Of a stretch of 64,000 bases of DNA, positions 53,465 through 61,726 are shown piece after piece (the stretch's first letter is position 1; the number at the start of each line of letters is the position of its first letter). This stretch comes from an uncultured cyanobacterium. GTDB taxonomy: Bacteria > Cyanobacteriota > Vampirovibrionia > Gastranaerophilales > Gastranaerophilaceae. The position numbers and the translations under genes were made by a program. The DNA lies in contig CABUXT010000002.1 in assembly GCA_902495705.1 (NCBI GenBank), forward strand, positions 69,779 to 133,778. The letters are read 5' to 3'. Below the pieces are notes generated by a model. The model was given only the letters and a program-made list of their open reading frames with translations, had not been told where the DNA came from and made no database searches.

Positions 53465-54196
53465 TCATTTTACTTTAGCTTTCCAAACATCATCCGGAAT
53501 TACCCACCCATTATCTTTCACTTTTTTCATGCAATAGTAACCCGCGGTGCTTCCACCTGCTGACATACTACAATTTTTATCTACTAACTCTTTTGAAACA
53601 TCCTTTCCTGCTGGAACAAGACCTTCATCTGGAGTCCATACAAAAATAAAAATGTCCTTTCCAACAGTATTTGGTAAACTATCCCCATTGACATCTATAT
53701 ACATAATTAAAGAAGACGAAGGAACATCTACCCCAAAAATACTCTTTAAATGCGTTGGGCTTGTCCACCCATCAATACATAAATTAGACCCATTTAGCAA
53801 CCTTATTGTAATAAGTCCTTGACCAATACCAATAGCATTATTATCTGCATATGCAATAGCACCTGTTAAAGCCTTCGCATGTCCTTTATTTTGCCAACAA
53901 CCAGCTTTATTGTAGCATATAGCACCATATTTTAAATGAGGCTTCATAAAAGTTTCAAACCATAATTTCATTCCTTCTGTACTGTCAGGAATAGCCAAAT
54001 CCAACGACACATCATCATATTCAGTAAATTTAACAACCTGCTGTAATATAGAGTAATCTTCTTTTAATACCGCCTCCATTTTTCTTTTTTGCTGATTTTG
54101 AATCAAATTTGGAATAGTCATTGCTGCAACAACACCAATTATGCCTAAAGTAATTAACACCTCAGCCAAAGTAAATCCACAACTTAACTTTTTCAT
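53465..54196 (-). CDS. Type IV prepilin-like protein
   Basis: 243 residues. The leader M-K-K-L-S-C-G is followed by F-T-L-A-E-V-L-I-T-L-G (Phe8 = +1, Glu12 = +5) and a hydrophobic helix to about 33. Late motif I-D-V-N-G-D-S-L-P-N-T-V-G-K-D-I-F near 180-196, and Cys pairs. It differs from the other prepilins in its middle part, so it may be a separate pseudopilin. The start is at 54196 because AGAGG lies nine bases before it; an ATG three codons upstream sits right on that site. Confidence 0.88.
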   Translation of the reverse strand: MKKLSCGFTLAEVLITLGIIGVVAAMTIPNLIQNQQKRKMEAVLKEDYSILQQVVKFTEYDDVSLDLAIPDSTEGMKLWFETFMKPHLKYGAICYNKAGCWQNKGHAKALTGAIAYADNNAIGIGQGLITIRLLNGSNLCIDGWTSPTHLKSIFGVDVPSSSLIMYIDVNGDSLPNTVGKDIFIFVWTPDEGLVPAGKDVSKELVDKNCSMSAGGSTAGYYCMKKVKDNGWVIPDDVWKAKVK

Positions 54197-54318
54197 ATCA
54201 CTCATCCTCTTTTTGCCATAATTTTTATTAATTATAGATTTAAAACTCAATATGTCAAGATTAATATTGAGTTTTACTCAATTATATAAAAATAGACATT
54301 GAACGATAATAGAAATAT

Positions 54319-54633
54319 ATGGATATCAAAAAATTACTTGGAAAGAAAATACAAAAAATCAGAAAAACTAGAGGGATAACTCAAGAAAAATTAGCTGAAC
54401 TAGTAGAACTAGACACTTCTAGTATCAGCCATATTGAAAATGGGAAATATTACCCTTCTGCTGAAAATCTCGAAAAACTCCTAAAAGTCCTTAATGTTAC
54501 TCCAAGTGAATTATTTATGATGGAATCAAATGCACCAACCAAAGACCTTATCGAAGAGATGAATACAGCAATGCAAGCTAATGATGACCTAACCCGTTTG
54601 ATGTACAAATTTTACAAAAGCGTAAAATACTAA
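54319..54633 (+). CDS. XRE-family transcriptional regulator
   Basis: 104 residues. HTH about 8-62: L-G-K-K-I-Q-K-I-R-K-T-R-G-I-T-Q-E-K-L-A-E-L, S-S-I-S-H-I-E-N-G, then L-L-K-V-L-N-V-T-P-S-E-L-F. A C-terminal acidic tail (residues 70-104) may dimerise. GATAAT (54305-54310) would start transcription about two bases before the ATG, and no ribosome binding site precedes it, so the mRNA is probably leaderless. It is divergent from the prepilin gene 53465-54196 and could regulate it (inference). Confidence 0.82.
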   Translation: MDIKKLLGKKIQKIRKTRGITQEKLAELVELDTSSISHIENGKYYPSAENLEKLLKVLNVTPSELFMMESNAPTKDLIEEMNTAMQANDDLTRLMYKFYKSVKY

Positions 54634-55323
54634 TTACTTATTTTCATTCCATTTTTTATACAAATCAGGACGGCGCAATTTTGTACGCTCAATTTGCTGA
54701 GTATGACGGAATTCGTTTATGTCTTTATGATTGCCATTTAACAAAACTTCTGGAACTTTATATCCTCTAAAATCCCTAGGTTTGGTATATTGGGGATATT
54801 CTAAAAGTCCATTTGAAAAGCTATCATCTTCTGCTGATTGAATTTTGCCCAATGTACCATTTAATTTTCGACTTACAGAATCCAACAAACAAAGTGCAGG
54901 CAACTCTCCACCTGTTAAAACAAAATCACCTAATGAAATTTCTCTAGGTTTAATGATTTCTCTAATTCGTTCATCAAAGCCTTCATAATGACCACAAAGC
55001 ATTATAATTTGGTCATATTGCGCCAACTCCAAAACCAAATTTTCATTCAAAGGTTCTCCTTGAGGTGATAGCATAACAGTGATTGAATTTTCTAGCTTTT
55101 CGACATTGGCATAAGCATCAATATAAGGTTGAGGCATCAAAACCATTCCTGCCCCACCACCATAAGGAGTATCATCAACTTTGTTGTGCTTATCTAACGT
55201 ATAATCTCGAGGATTTATAGTATTTAGAGAAAAAACATCACCATCTTTAGCACGTTTCATAATACTCACGCTACAATAAGATTCAATAATCTCTGGAAAA
55301 AGAGTTAAAACATCAAACCTCAT
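54634..55323 (-). CDS. trmD: tRNA (guanine-N1-)-methyltransferase
   Basis: 229 residues, normal length. SPOUT knot motifs: Y-G-G-G-A-G-M-V near 54-61, L-C-G-H-Y-E-G-F-D-E-R near 112-122 and S-L-G-D-F-V-L-T-G-G-E near 131-141. It methylates G37 in tRNAs and prevents +1 slippage. It overlaps rimM by four bases, the usual rimM-trmD pairing. Confidence 0.97.
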   Translation of the reverse strand: MRFDVLTLFPEIIESYCSVSIMKRAKDGDVFSLNTINPRDYTLDKHNKVDDTPYGGGAGMVLMPQPYIDAYANVEKLENSITVMLSPQGEPLNENLVLELAQYDQIIMLCGHYEGFDERIREIIKPREISLGDFVLTGGELPALCLLDSVSRKLNGTLGKIQSAEDDSFSNGLLEYPQYTKPRDFRGYKVPEVLLNGNHKDINEFRHTQQIERTKLRRPDLYKKWNENK

Positions 55324-55835
55324 TCCAAAAGTCCCTCAAGATTGTTAATCATAATTTTCTTATTCTTTATATCCACAATAGGAACTATAGCTTTTACAAA
55401 CGGCACTAGAGAAATCTTTTTTGAATTAGTCTTGATAGAAATCAAATCACTTGCGCCATTATTAGAAACCCCAATAACAAACCCAAGTTTTTGCTCTGTT
55501 TCATTATCAAAAACTTCCAATCCTACAAGCTCATCAATCAAAAATTCATCTTCGCTCAAATTCTCTCTAATTACAGACTCTTCAACAAATAGCAATTTAC
55601 CTTTCAAATCGATAATGTCGTTAATTGAATCAATACCTTCAAATTTAACAATCATCATATTTTTTAAAGGTTTTGCCGATACAATATGCAACGGAGTGTA
55701 AGAATCTTTATCCTTTAAATAAACAGTATCAAGGGCTGAAAAAAAGTCTTGTTGATTTTTTGAATATCCGACTTTAGCTTCACCTTTAATTCCATGGAAA
55801 TTTACAATTTTTCCAACTGATACATATTTATTCAT
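55320..55835 (-). CDS. rimM: 16S rRNA processing protein RimM
   Basis: 171 residues. N-terminal V-G-K-I-V-N-F-H-G-I-K-G-E-A-K-V near 7-22 and a PRC-barrel-like C-terminal half (E-F-L-I-D-E-L-V-G-L-E-V near 100, L-V-P-F near 143). It binds S19 in 30S maturation. It lies two bases after the zinc-ribbon RNP-like gene and overlaps trmD. The usual neighbours rpsP and a KH protein are absent. Confidence 0.93.
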   Translation of the reverse strand: MNKYVSVGKIVNFHGIKGEAKVGYSKNQQDFFSALDTVYLKDKDSYTPLHIVSAKPLKNMMIVKFEGIDSINDIIDLKGKLLFVEESVIRENLSEDEFLIDELVGLEVFDNETEQKLGFVIGVSNNGASDLISIKTNSKKISLVPFVKAIVPIVDIKNKKIMINNLEGLLE

Positions 55836-55837
55836 AG

Positions 55838-56905
55838 CTATTCTTCCGTAGGAGCTTCTGCAGCTGCTTTTGGCTTTCTGCCACGTTTTTTCTTTGGAGC
55901 TTCTTCAACAACCGCTGTATCTTCTACTGTTTTTTCAACTTCAGCTGGAGTTTCTTCAGCCTTGGCTTTTGCTGCCTTTTTAGTAGTTTTCTTTGCAGGT
56001 TTTTCAGCTTCAGTTGTTTCCGCTTTTTGATTTTTAAACTCTTCCGGCGCATCTGGTCTATCTTGATTCCAACGTTCTAAGCCCATTTGAGCTCGAACCA
56101 AACCGATACCTACGTGAACTCTCCATTCATCCATTTTCAATTGGGCTGCAATAATTTTGTGACAACCAATTGGAGGCAATGGCAACAAAGGTTCATACAA
56201 CATCTTTATTGCATTTAACTGGTCTGGTGTGATAGCCAATTTACGTTTAGGGAACGGTAATTTTGGTAACATCATTTTTTGTCTAACTAAATTGATACCA
56301 AAAAATACCTTTCTTGGTTCTAAACCAATTTTTTCACCAATAACTTCATGCGCATCAGGATTTGGCAATGGTAACATCAACTTGTATAACAATTCAATTT
56401 GTTCAAGTTGTTCTCTACTTACCAACAACTGTTTTGGAGCTGCATTTCTGTTATTTGGTCTTCTATTGTTATTAAATCTATTATTTTGCGGTCTACGTTG
56501 ATAATTGTTGTTTCTGTTGTTATCACGATTGTATCCGCCTTGATTATTATTGTATCTATTATTGTTATAACCGCCTTGACGATTGTTGTTATAACCTCTG
56601 TTATCGCGGTTGTAACCACCTTGATTGTTATATTGGCGCTGAGGTCTATATGGTCTTTGATTATTATTATCATCCCCACCGCTTGAATAACTACTATAGA
56701 ATTGTGGTCTATTTTCTGTTGAATAACTGTTTCTTGGTTGCGCATCTTGAGATTGAGCAGGTGCTGAAGATGTTGCATCAGAACCACTATTATCAGCGCT
56801 AACCATCATTTTTTTATCAGGATACAAACAATCCGGACAAATTACTCTTTTAGGGTTTTTTGTTTCAAACTCACGACCGCACTTAATGCACTTGTTTACA
56901 TACAT
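55838..56905 (-). CDS. Zinc-ribbon, Asn/Arg/Gly-rich RNP-like protein with duplicated domain
   Basis: 355 residues. N-terminal C-x-x-C...C-x-x-C ribbon (C6, C9, C22, C25). A long Asn/Arg/Gly/Tyr region (about 60-158) has R-G-Y-N-N-N-R-Q-G-G-type repeats, like RNA-binding RGG tails. Residues ~160-265 form two similar ~53-residue units (Q-L-E-Q-I-E-L-L-Y-K-L-M-L-P-L-P and Q-L-N-A-I-K-M-L-Y-E-P-L-L-P-L-P), each ending G-I-x-L-V-R-x-Q-M. The C-terminus is Lys/Ala-rich. It sits where a KH protein usually precedes rimM, which supports RNA binding (inference). Confidence 0.8.
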   Translation of the reverse strand: MYVNKCIKCGREFETKNPKRVICPDCLYPDKKMMVSADNSGSDATSSAPAQSQDAQPRNSYSTENRPQFYSSYSSGGDDNNNQRPYRPQRQYNNQGGYNRDNRGYNNNRQGGYNNNRYNNNQGGYNRDNNRNNNYQRRPQNNRFNNNRRPNNRNAAPKQLLVSREQLEQIELLYKLMLPLPNPDAHEVIGEKIGLEPRKVFFGINLVRQKMMLPKLPFPKRKLAITPDQLNAIKMLYEPLLPLPPIGCHKIIAAQLKMDEWRVHVGIGLVRAQMGLERWNQDRPDAPEEFKNQKAETTEAEKPAKKTTKKAAKAKAEETPAEVEKTVEDTAVVEEAPKKKRGRKPKAAAEAPTEE

Positions 56906-57053
56906 AATAAAAGCCTCTTAATTAAAAAATAACTCATAATAAAAATAAATTTAAGGTAACATCCTCACAATATAAATCGATTTCAAATAAAAAAAATAAC
57001 TTACTGTATTATTTTAACATGACTTTTAAATATGTGCAAGTACCATGAACAAT

Positions 57054-57491
57054 TTATTTTTCAACCATAAAGGTAACAGGTCCGTCATTAATCAGTTCAA
57101 CGTCCATCATAGCACCAAATTTGCCTGTTTGAACAGGGATATTTAAAGATTTAACCTGACTTATAAAATATTCATAAAGTTCATTTGCAATTTCAGGAGG
57201 TGCTGATTTGTCAAAACTTGGTCGAGTACCTTTTTTGCAATCTCCGCATAGCGTGAATTGAGACACAATAAGCATTTCGCCCTCAATATCCAATATTGAA
57301 CGATTCATTTTCTCATTTTCATCTTCAAAAATACGAAGTTTTGAAAGCTTATCCGCAAGTTTTTCCGCATTGAGCTTTTCATCCCCTTTTTCAACACCCA
57401 ACAGAACAAGCAACCCTTGTCCGATTTTTGAATACAACTGACCGTCAATAGTGACAGATGCTCTTTTTACTCTCTGAATTAATGCTTTCAT
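57054..57491 (-). CDS. dtd: D-aminoacyl-tRNA deacylase
   Basis: 145 residues, normal length. M-K-A-L-I-Q-R-V-K-R-A at the start, S-Q-F-T-L-C-G-D near 77-84, G-T-R-P-S-F-D-K-S-A-P-P near 88-99 and N-D-G-P-V-T-F near 135-141, the cis-Pro gate. It removes D-amino acids mischarged on tRNA. It follows thyX with the stop and start adjacent. Confidence 0.96.
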   Translation of the reverse strand: MKALIQRVKRASVTIDGQLYSKIGQGLLVLLGVEKGDEKLNAEKLADKLSKLRIFEDENEKMNRSILDIEGEMLIVSQFTLCGDCKKGTRPSFDKSAPPEIANELYEYFISQVKSLNIPVQTGKFGAMMDVELINDGPVTFMVEK

Positions 57492-58205
57492 TTATTTACC
57501 TTGTCCTAAGAGTTCAGCCCTTGTGATTTTGCGTCCGCAAGACTTATCTTCATCGCAGAAACCTAACCTTTCACACTTCGGTACCAAATATTCTTTTAAC
57601 CAAGGTTCTTCGGCAACCAAAGCATCACACATACCTTTTACAAGACATCTGATTTCATATTGCGCCCTTGTACACAAACGCAAATTAGCAAGGTGAATCA
57701 TTTCTCGCAAATTCAAACTTGCAACAAGAGAACTTGCGGCAGCATTTGGCATAACAAAACGCGCATCTTCAGCCGGAATACCAGCCTCAACAAATTCTTG
57801 ATACTGGTCAGAAATTTGTCCCATAAATTTGATAAACTTTTCCTTTAACTCAGGATTTTTCTCAATAGTCGGCGGAATAATATAATCAAATTGTCCTTTT
57901 TCTTTCACATATCGCTGAGATTTTTGAGAAAAAGACATGTGCCTGTGACGTACCAATTGGTGAGTGCATGCTCTTGAAACATTTGATATAGCAAAACTTA
58001 CCTGAATATGTTCAATTGTTGAATAATGACCTGAACCGATAACTCTTTTGATAAGTTTTAACATCTTTTCTTCATCAGTAGCATTTTCATAAATATCAAT
58101 CGGATAATCTGCGCTGTAACAAGTTCGACATGCTGTATAAATCGTCTTTAACATATTATCAGGTTTTGATATCAGGTTTACTATCGGTTTATTATTATTT
58201 TCCAT
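57492..58205 (-). CDS. thyX: Flavin-dependent thymidylate synthase
   Basis: 237 residues. The ThyX signature R-H-R-H-M-S-F-S-Q-K-S-Q-R-Y is near residues 85-98 (R-H-R-x-x-S-x-x-x-x-S-x-R), and a late region A-R-F-V-M-P-N-A near 145. It makes dTMP from dUMP with FAD and methylene-tetrahydrofolate. Reading GGAG-like bases before the ATG is uncertain, but the frame and length are normal. It is followed directly by dtd. Confidence 0.95.
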   Translation of the reverse strand: MENNNKPIVNLISKPDNMLKTIYTACRTCYSADYPIDIYENATDEEKMLKLIKRVIGSGHYSTIEHIQVSFAISNVSRACTHQLVRHRHMSFSQKSQRYVKEKGQFDYIIPPTIEKNPELKEKFIKFMGQISDQYQEFVEAGIPAEDARFVMPNAAASSLVASLNLREMIHLANLRLCTRAQYEIRCLVKGMCDALVAEEPWLKEYLVPKCERLGFCDEDKSCGRKITRAELLGQGK

Positions 58206-58267
58206 TGCCCATACTCCTTTTTATTGCTTTTTGCATGATAGACAAAACATAGAACATGTGCAAAATA

Positions 58268-58486
58268 TTAATCAAACGTAAACAATTTTGAAGGTTCAAC
58301 CTCTAAAGCTGTCATTAATTTCCACAGAGTTTTGAATGTGATATTTCTTGTACCACACTCGATATCACTGACATAATGCGAATCTACACCCAACTTTTCT
58401 GCGAGTTTTTCTTGAGTATAACCTTGCATTAATCTGTAATATTTTAATCTATTTCCAAACTTCTTACTTAAACTCTTATAATCCAT
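58268..58486 (-). CDS. XRE-family regulator next to palindromic operator
   Basis: 72 residues: F-G-N-R-L-K-Y-Y-R-L-M-Q-G-Y-T-Q-E-K-L-A-E-K-L, S-H-Y-V-S-D-I-E-C-G, then L-M-T-A-L-E-V-E-P-S-K-L-F. I use the ATG at 58486; a TTG ten codons upstream has no support. A TAGAAT box lies about 15 bases before. The gene is divergent from the 43-residue gene at 58563, and the perfect palindrome at 58539-58562 lies between them, 53 bases from this start. That is the layout of a repressor controlling a small partner and perhaps itself. Confidence 0.82.
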   Translation of the reverse strand: MDYKSLSKKFGNRLKYYRLMQGYTQEKLAEKLGVDSHYVSDIECGTRNITFKTLWKLMTALEVEPSKLFTFD

Positions 58487-58538
58487 TCTATAATGATAAA
58501 TTATTCTAGTATTCAATAAAGGTTATTGTAAAATACAT

Positions 58539-58562
58539 AATTGTATATTATAATATACAATT
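58539..58562. promoter_or_regulatory. Perfect 24-bp palindromic operator over a promoter
   Basis: Half-site AATTGTATATTA followed exactly by its reverse complement, with no mismatch. It contains the TATAAT box (58549-58554) of the 43-residue gene, so a bound dimeric repressor would block it. The palindrome is nearly all A/T, so chance formation is easier than for mixed sequence, but 12 of 12 pairs match. Confidence 0.65.
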
Positions 58563-58694
58563 ATGAGTCAAAATAAGCACCATAACCTAAAAGAACAAAT
58601 AAAAATATATATCGCAAATACCGCACATAGTGAGAAAAAGCCTAATTCCACACTATTAAAAATACTTAAATCTTTATTGAAATTAAAAGATTAA
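58563..58694 (+). CDS. 43-residue protein divergent from XRE regulator
   Basis: 43 residues: M-S-Q-N-K-H-H-N-L-K-E-Q-I-K-I-Y-I-A, then polar and Lys/Leu-rich (L-L-K-I-L-K-S-L-L-K-L-K) at the end, where it can form an amphipathic basic helix. The ATG follows the palindrome directly; TATAAT at 58549-58554 would start transcription about two bases before it and no ribosome binding site exists, so it is leaderless if real. It ends at a terminator. It could be a small membrane-active or regulatory peptide; the type is unknown. Confidence 0.5.
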   Translation: MSQNKHHNLKEQIKIYIANTAHSEKKPNSTLLKILKSLLKLKD

Positions 58695-58725
58695 AAAAAG
58701 ACCATCCATAGAAGATGGTCTTTTT
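58695..58725. terminator. Bidirectional terminator
   Basis: AAAAAGACCATC/GATGGTCTTTTT with a seven-base loop, between the 43-residue gene and rpmE, which converge on it. T-runs exist on both strands. Confidence 0.85.
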
Positions 58726-58744
58726 AAAGCTATCAAAAAACTTA

Positions 58745-58948
58745 TTAGTTTTTCTTTCCGTATCTTTTGTTGAATCTTTCAACTCTACCTTCAGAGTCTA
58801 AGATTTTTTGTTGACCTGTATAGAATGGGTGGCAATTGTTACAAATTTCAACTGTCAAACCTTCTACAACAGAACCTGTTTCGATTTCGTTACCACAAAC
58901 ACATTTGATTGTAGTTTTCTTATAATCAGGATGAATTCCTTTTTTCAT
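58745..58948 (-). CDS. rpmE: Ribosomal protein bL31 (zinc type)
   Basis: 67 residues. M-K-K-G-I-H-P-D-Y at the start and two Cys pairs, C-V-C-G and [10 protein letters not shown], the zinc-binding (C+) form. AAGGAAAGAGG lies before the ATG. Single gene with a terminator after it. Confidence 0.97.
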   Translation of the reverse strand: MKKGIHPDYKKTTIKCVCGNEIETGSVVEGLTVEICNNCHPFYTGQQKILDSEGRVERFNKRYGKKN

Positions 58949-59039
58949 GGTTACCTCTTTCCTTCAAGATTCCAAACTTGAATATTGATTTACATTCGAC
59001 TAGAGCCATAGTACAACGGTAAATATAAAAAATCAAGTA

Positions 59040-59450
59040 AAGTTTACAAATGGTTAAGGGATAAGTTTCTTACCTGTTCACTTTGGGCTATTGTCGGATT
59101 TTTGACCTAGGAGTTAAATCGATTGTGGGGACACTTTGTTTTCCCAACACTACATTTTTATAAAATAAATATTGTCATTCTGAAAGCTTAGAAAATTTAT
59201 GCGAAAAATGAGCATATAATTTTCTTGCTATTCAGAATCTATCAATGCTGATTTTGAAAATTGACATTTTTGCATTAGTTTTCAATCAAATGGATAGACC
59301 CTGAATCTAGTTCAGGGTGACATAGACCTTTTTGTTTGTTTAATCATGTAGGGTGGGCTAACCAGCCCACCTGTTAAAATTTGTCGGCTTGGTAAAGCCG
59401 ACCTACTTTATTCCTTAGTACCTTAGTGTCTTTTCAACTTAGTATCTTTA
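59040..59450. repeat. Cluster of palindromic repeat modules
   Basis: Contains a 25-base end fragment of element F (59076-59100), the reverse ~150-bp composite (59170-59325), a GGTGGGCTAACCAGCCCACC palindrome (59352-59371) and a GTCGGCTTGGTAAAGCCGAC palindrome (59381-59400). The remaining bases up to 59567 hold a TATAAT box (59526-59531) for pxpA. Confidence 0.8.
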
Positions 59451-59567
59451 TTTCTAATGCCATCCTCTCATCCACCCCTTTGTATTAAAAATATGTAAAG
59501 GAATAGATTTATTATCTTGAGCGTGTATAATAAAATGGGATATATTTAATATGGATTTGAAAAAATT

Positions 59568-60362
59568 ATGCAAAATACATTAGAGAGAAAAGCTATTAAA
59601 AATATAGATTTTAACTGTGATTTGGCTCAAAGTTTTGGTATTTACAAAAACAGCACCGAATCAAGATTACTGGATTACGTTAGTTCTGTTAATATTTCAT
59701 GCGGATTTCATGCCGGCGACCCACTCACTATCAAAGAGGCACTTTTAGAGGCAAAAGCTAAAAATGTTGTAGTTGGTGCGCACATTGGGTTTGATGATAT
59801 CCAAGGATTTGGCTACAGACAAATGGAACTTGATTCAGACGAACTTGAGGCACTTGTAATGTACCAAGTCGGTGCAATTATGACATTTGCCAACGCTTAC
59901 AGTATGGAAATTGAACACGTAAGACCACATGGTGCAATGTACAGACAAGCTGCCGAAAATATTGAAACTTCAAGGACAATCGCAAGAGCAATCAAAAAAT
60001 GTTCAAAATGGTTAATTTATTACGGTGCAACAGGTGATAATTTGGCACAAGTAGGCGAGGAAGAAAACCTACAAGTTGCTCACGAGGTTCACCTTGAAAA
60101 AATTTATGACGCTAATGGAAATATTGATTTTTCTGCAAGAGACTTGGAAAACACAAATGTATCTATCCAAAGATTGAAAGATTTGTTGCAAAATTCTCAA
60201 GTTTCTAATAACGTTGGCGGAAAAACAATTGTAAGAACTGATTCAATTCACTTCTCTAACAAATTGCCGAATGCGAAAGATTTAATCATTCAGGCGAGAG
60301 AAATAATTGAACCGTTGCCGTACAATTACAAAAACGCTCAAAAATCAGGTTGGGTTGATTAA
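59568..60362 (+). CDS. pxpA: LamB/YcsF-family 5-oxoprolinase subunit A
   Basis: 264 residues. F-N-C-D-L-A-Q-S-F-G near 15-24, S-C-G-F-H-A-G-D-P near 44-52, G-A-H-I-G-F near 70 and V-R-P-H-G-A-M-Y-R near 122. The family hydrolyses 5-oxoproline to glutamate with ATP, together with PxpB and PxpC; neither partner is in the window. No ribosome binding site precedes the ATG. It is 24 bases upstream of yvcK. Confidence 0.88.
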   Translation: MQNTLERKAIKNIDFNCDLAQSFGIYKNSTESRLLDYVSSVNISCGFHAGDPLTIKEALLEAKAKNVVVGAHIGFDDIQGFGYRQMELDSDELEALVMYQVGAIMTFANAYSMEIEHVRPHGAMYRQAAENIETSRTIARAIKKCSKWLIYYGATGDNLAQVGEEENLQVAHEVHLEKIYDANGNIDFSARDLENTNVSIQRLKDLLQNSQVSNNVGGKTIVRTDSIHFSNKLPNAKDLIIQAREIIEPLPYNYKNAQKSGWVD

Positions 60363-60386
60363 TATTACAGATAAAAAGGGATAAGT

Positions 60387-61703
60387 ATGATTAAGAAAAT
60401 AAAAATGCCAAAACAAGCAGGCTGGTTAATTCCGGGCTTACAAGTAAAAAGATGGTTTGCACTTATTTTTATCGGTGCATTGCTTATGACTGTCGGTGTG
60501 TTGATTTTATTTGACTTACAGCCAATATATAATACTATGCAATTTATCAGCAAAATTGCAACTAAAATTTCAACCGAATGGCTTGCTTTTGGAATCGTTA
60601 TGATTGGTGCAGCTATATTTTTTAAAGGCTGGCAAAAAACAAACTTATCCATTATGGATATTGATGAAGACAGAAACAATGATGTACTTCTTGAAAACTT
60701 ATATAAAAGAAGAAAATTAAACAGAGGACCAAGAATCGTTGCAGTTGGCGGCGGAACAGGTTTATCTATGTTGCTTAGCGGAGTTAAAAATATCACAAAC
60801 AACTTAACTGCAGTAGTTTCAGTTGGTGATGATGGCGGAAGTTCAGGCAGACTTCGTGAAGAAATGGGGATTTTACCTCCCGGAGATATCAGACACTGTA
60901 TCACAGCATTAGCTGATGATGAAGATTTGGTTAATAAATTATTCAAGTACAGATTTGATAACGGCGCAGGATTAGAAGGTCACAGCTTTGGAAACCTGTT
61001 TATCACAGCACTATACGATATCACAGGCGATATGGTTTCAGCCGTTAGAGCATCTTCAAGAGTTTTATCTATCAGAGGTCGAGTTTTACCTGCAACGCTT
61101 GATGATATGAAACTTGTTGCAGAAATGGAAGATGGCAGAATTATTCACGGTGAATCTACAATTCCTGAAGCTCACGGCAGAATCAAAAGACTATTCACAG
61201 AACCAGCAAATTGCAAGGCTTTGCCTGACGTAATTCAAGCAATCAGAAATGCTGAACTTATTGTTCTTGGACCTGGGAGTTTGTATACAAGTGTTATTCC
61301 AAACCTTTTGGTTAAAGAAATTGCACAAGAGATTGCTAAATCTAAGGCTAAAAAGATTTATGTATGCAATATTATGACTCAACCGGGGGAAACAGATAAT
61401 TACAAAGTTTCTGACCACTTAAAAGCTTTAATTCAACATGCCGGCTCAAACAAAATCGTTGATGCCGTGTTGGTAAACGATTATTTACCTGAAAAACTTG
61501 CAGATAAATACCAAAAATCTAACTCTTACCCAGTGAAACTTGATATTGCAGAAGTTAAGAAAATGGGTATTAGAGTATACGCACAAAAACTTATCGAAGA
61601 CAGCAAAGAAGGACTTGTAAGACACAGCTCAAACAGAGTTGCACGCGCGCTATATTACTGGTTCAGAAAAAGTCAAAAGAAGTCTTCAGGATTTTTTAAA
61701 TAA
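60387..61703 (+). CDS. yvcK: YvcK/CofD-like UDP-sugar-binding protein
   Basis: 438 residues. Two N-terminal membrane helices (about 24-48 and 68-88) precede the globular YvcK domain from about 110: V-A-V-G-G-G-T-G-L near 115-123, S-V-G-D-D-G-G-S-S-G-R near 148-158, P-P-G-D-I-R near 168. Bacillus YvcK binds UDP-GlcNAc and affects gluconeogenic growth and cell shape. The membrane anchor makes it longer than the Bacillus form. It is the second gene of the pxpA-yvcK-panB-panC run. Confidence 0.92.
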   Translation: MIKKIKMPKQAGWLIPGLQVKRWFALIFIGALLMTVGVLILFDLQPIYNTMQFISKIATKISTEWLAFGIVMIGAAIFFKGWQKTNLSIMDIDEDRNNDVLLENLYKRRKLNRGPRIVAVGGGTGLSMLLSGVKNITNNLTAVVSVGDDGGSSGRLREEMGILPPGDIRHCITALADDEDLVNKLFKYRFDNGAGLEGHSFGNLFITALYDITGDMVSAVRASSRVLSIRGRVLPATLDDMKLVAEMEDGRIIHGESTIPEAHGRIKRLFTEPANCKALPDVIQAIRNAELIVLGPGSLYTSVIPNLLVKEIAQEIAKSKAKKIYVCNIMTQPGETDNYKVSDHLKALIQHAGSNKIVDAVLVNDYLPEKLADKYQKSNSYPVKLDIAEVKKMGIRVYAQKLIEDSKEGLVRHSSNRVARALYYWFRKSQKKSSGFFK

Positions 61704-61726
61704 ACTAAAGAAAACGGATTTGCGCT

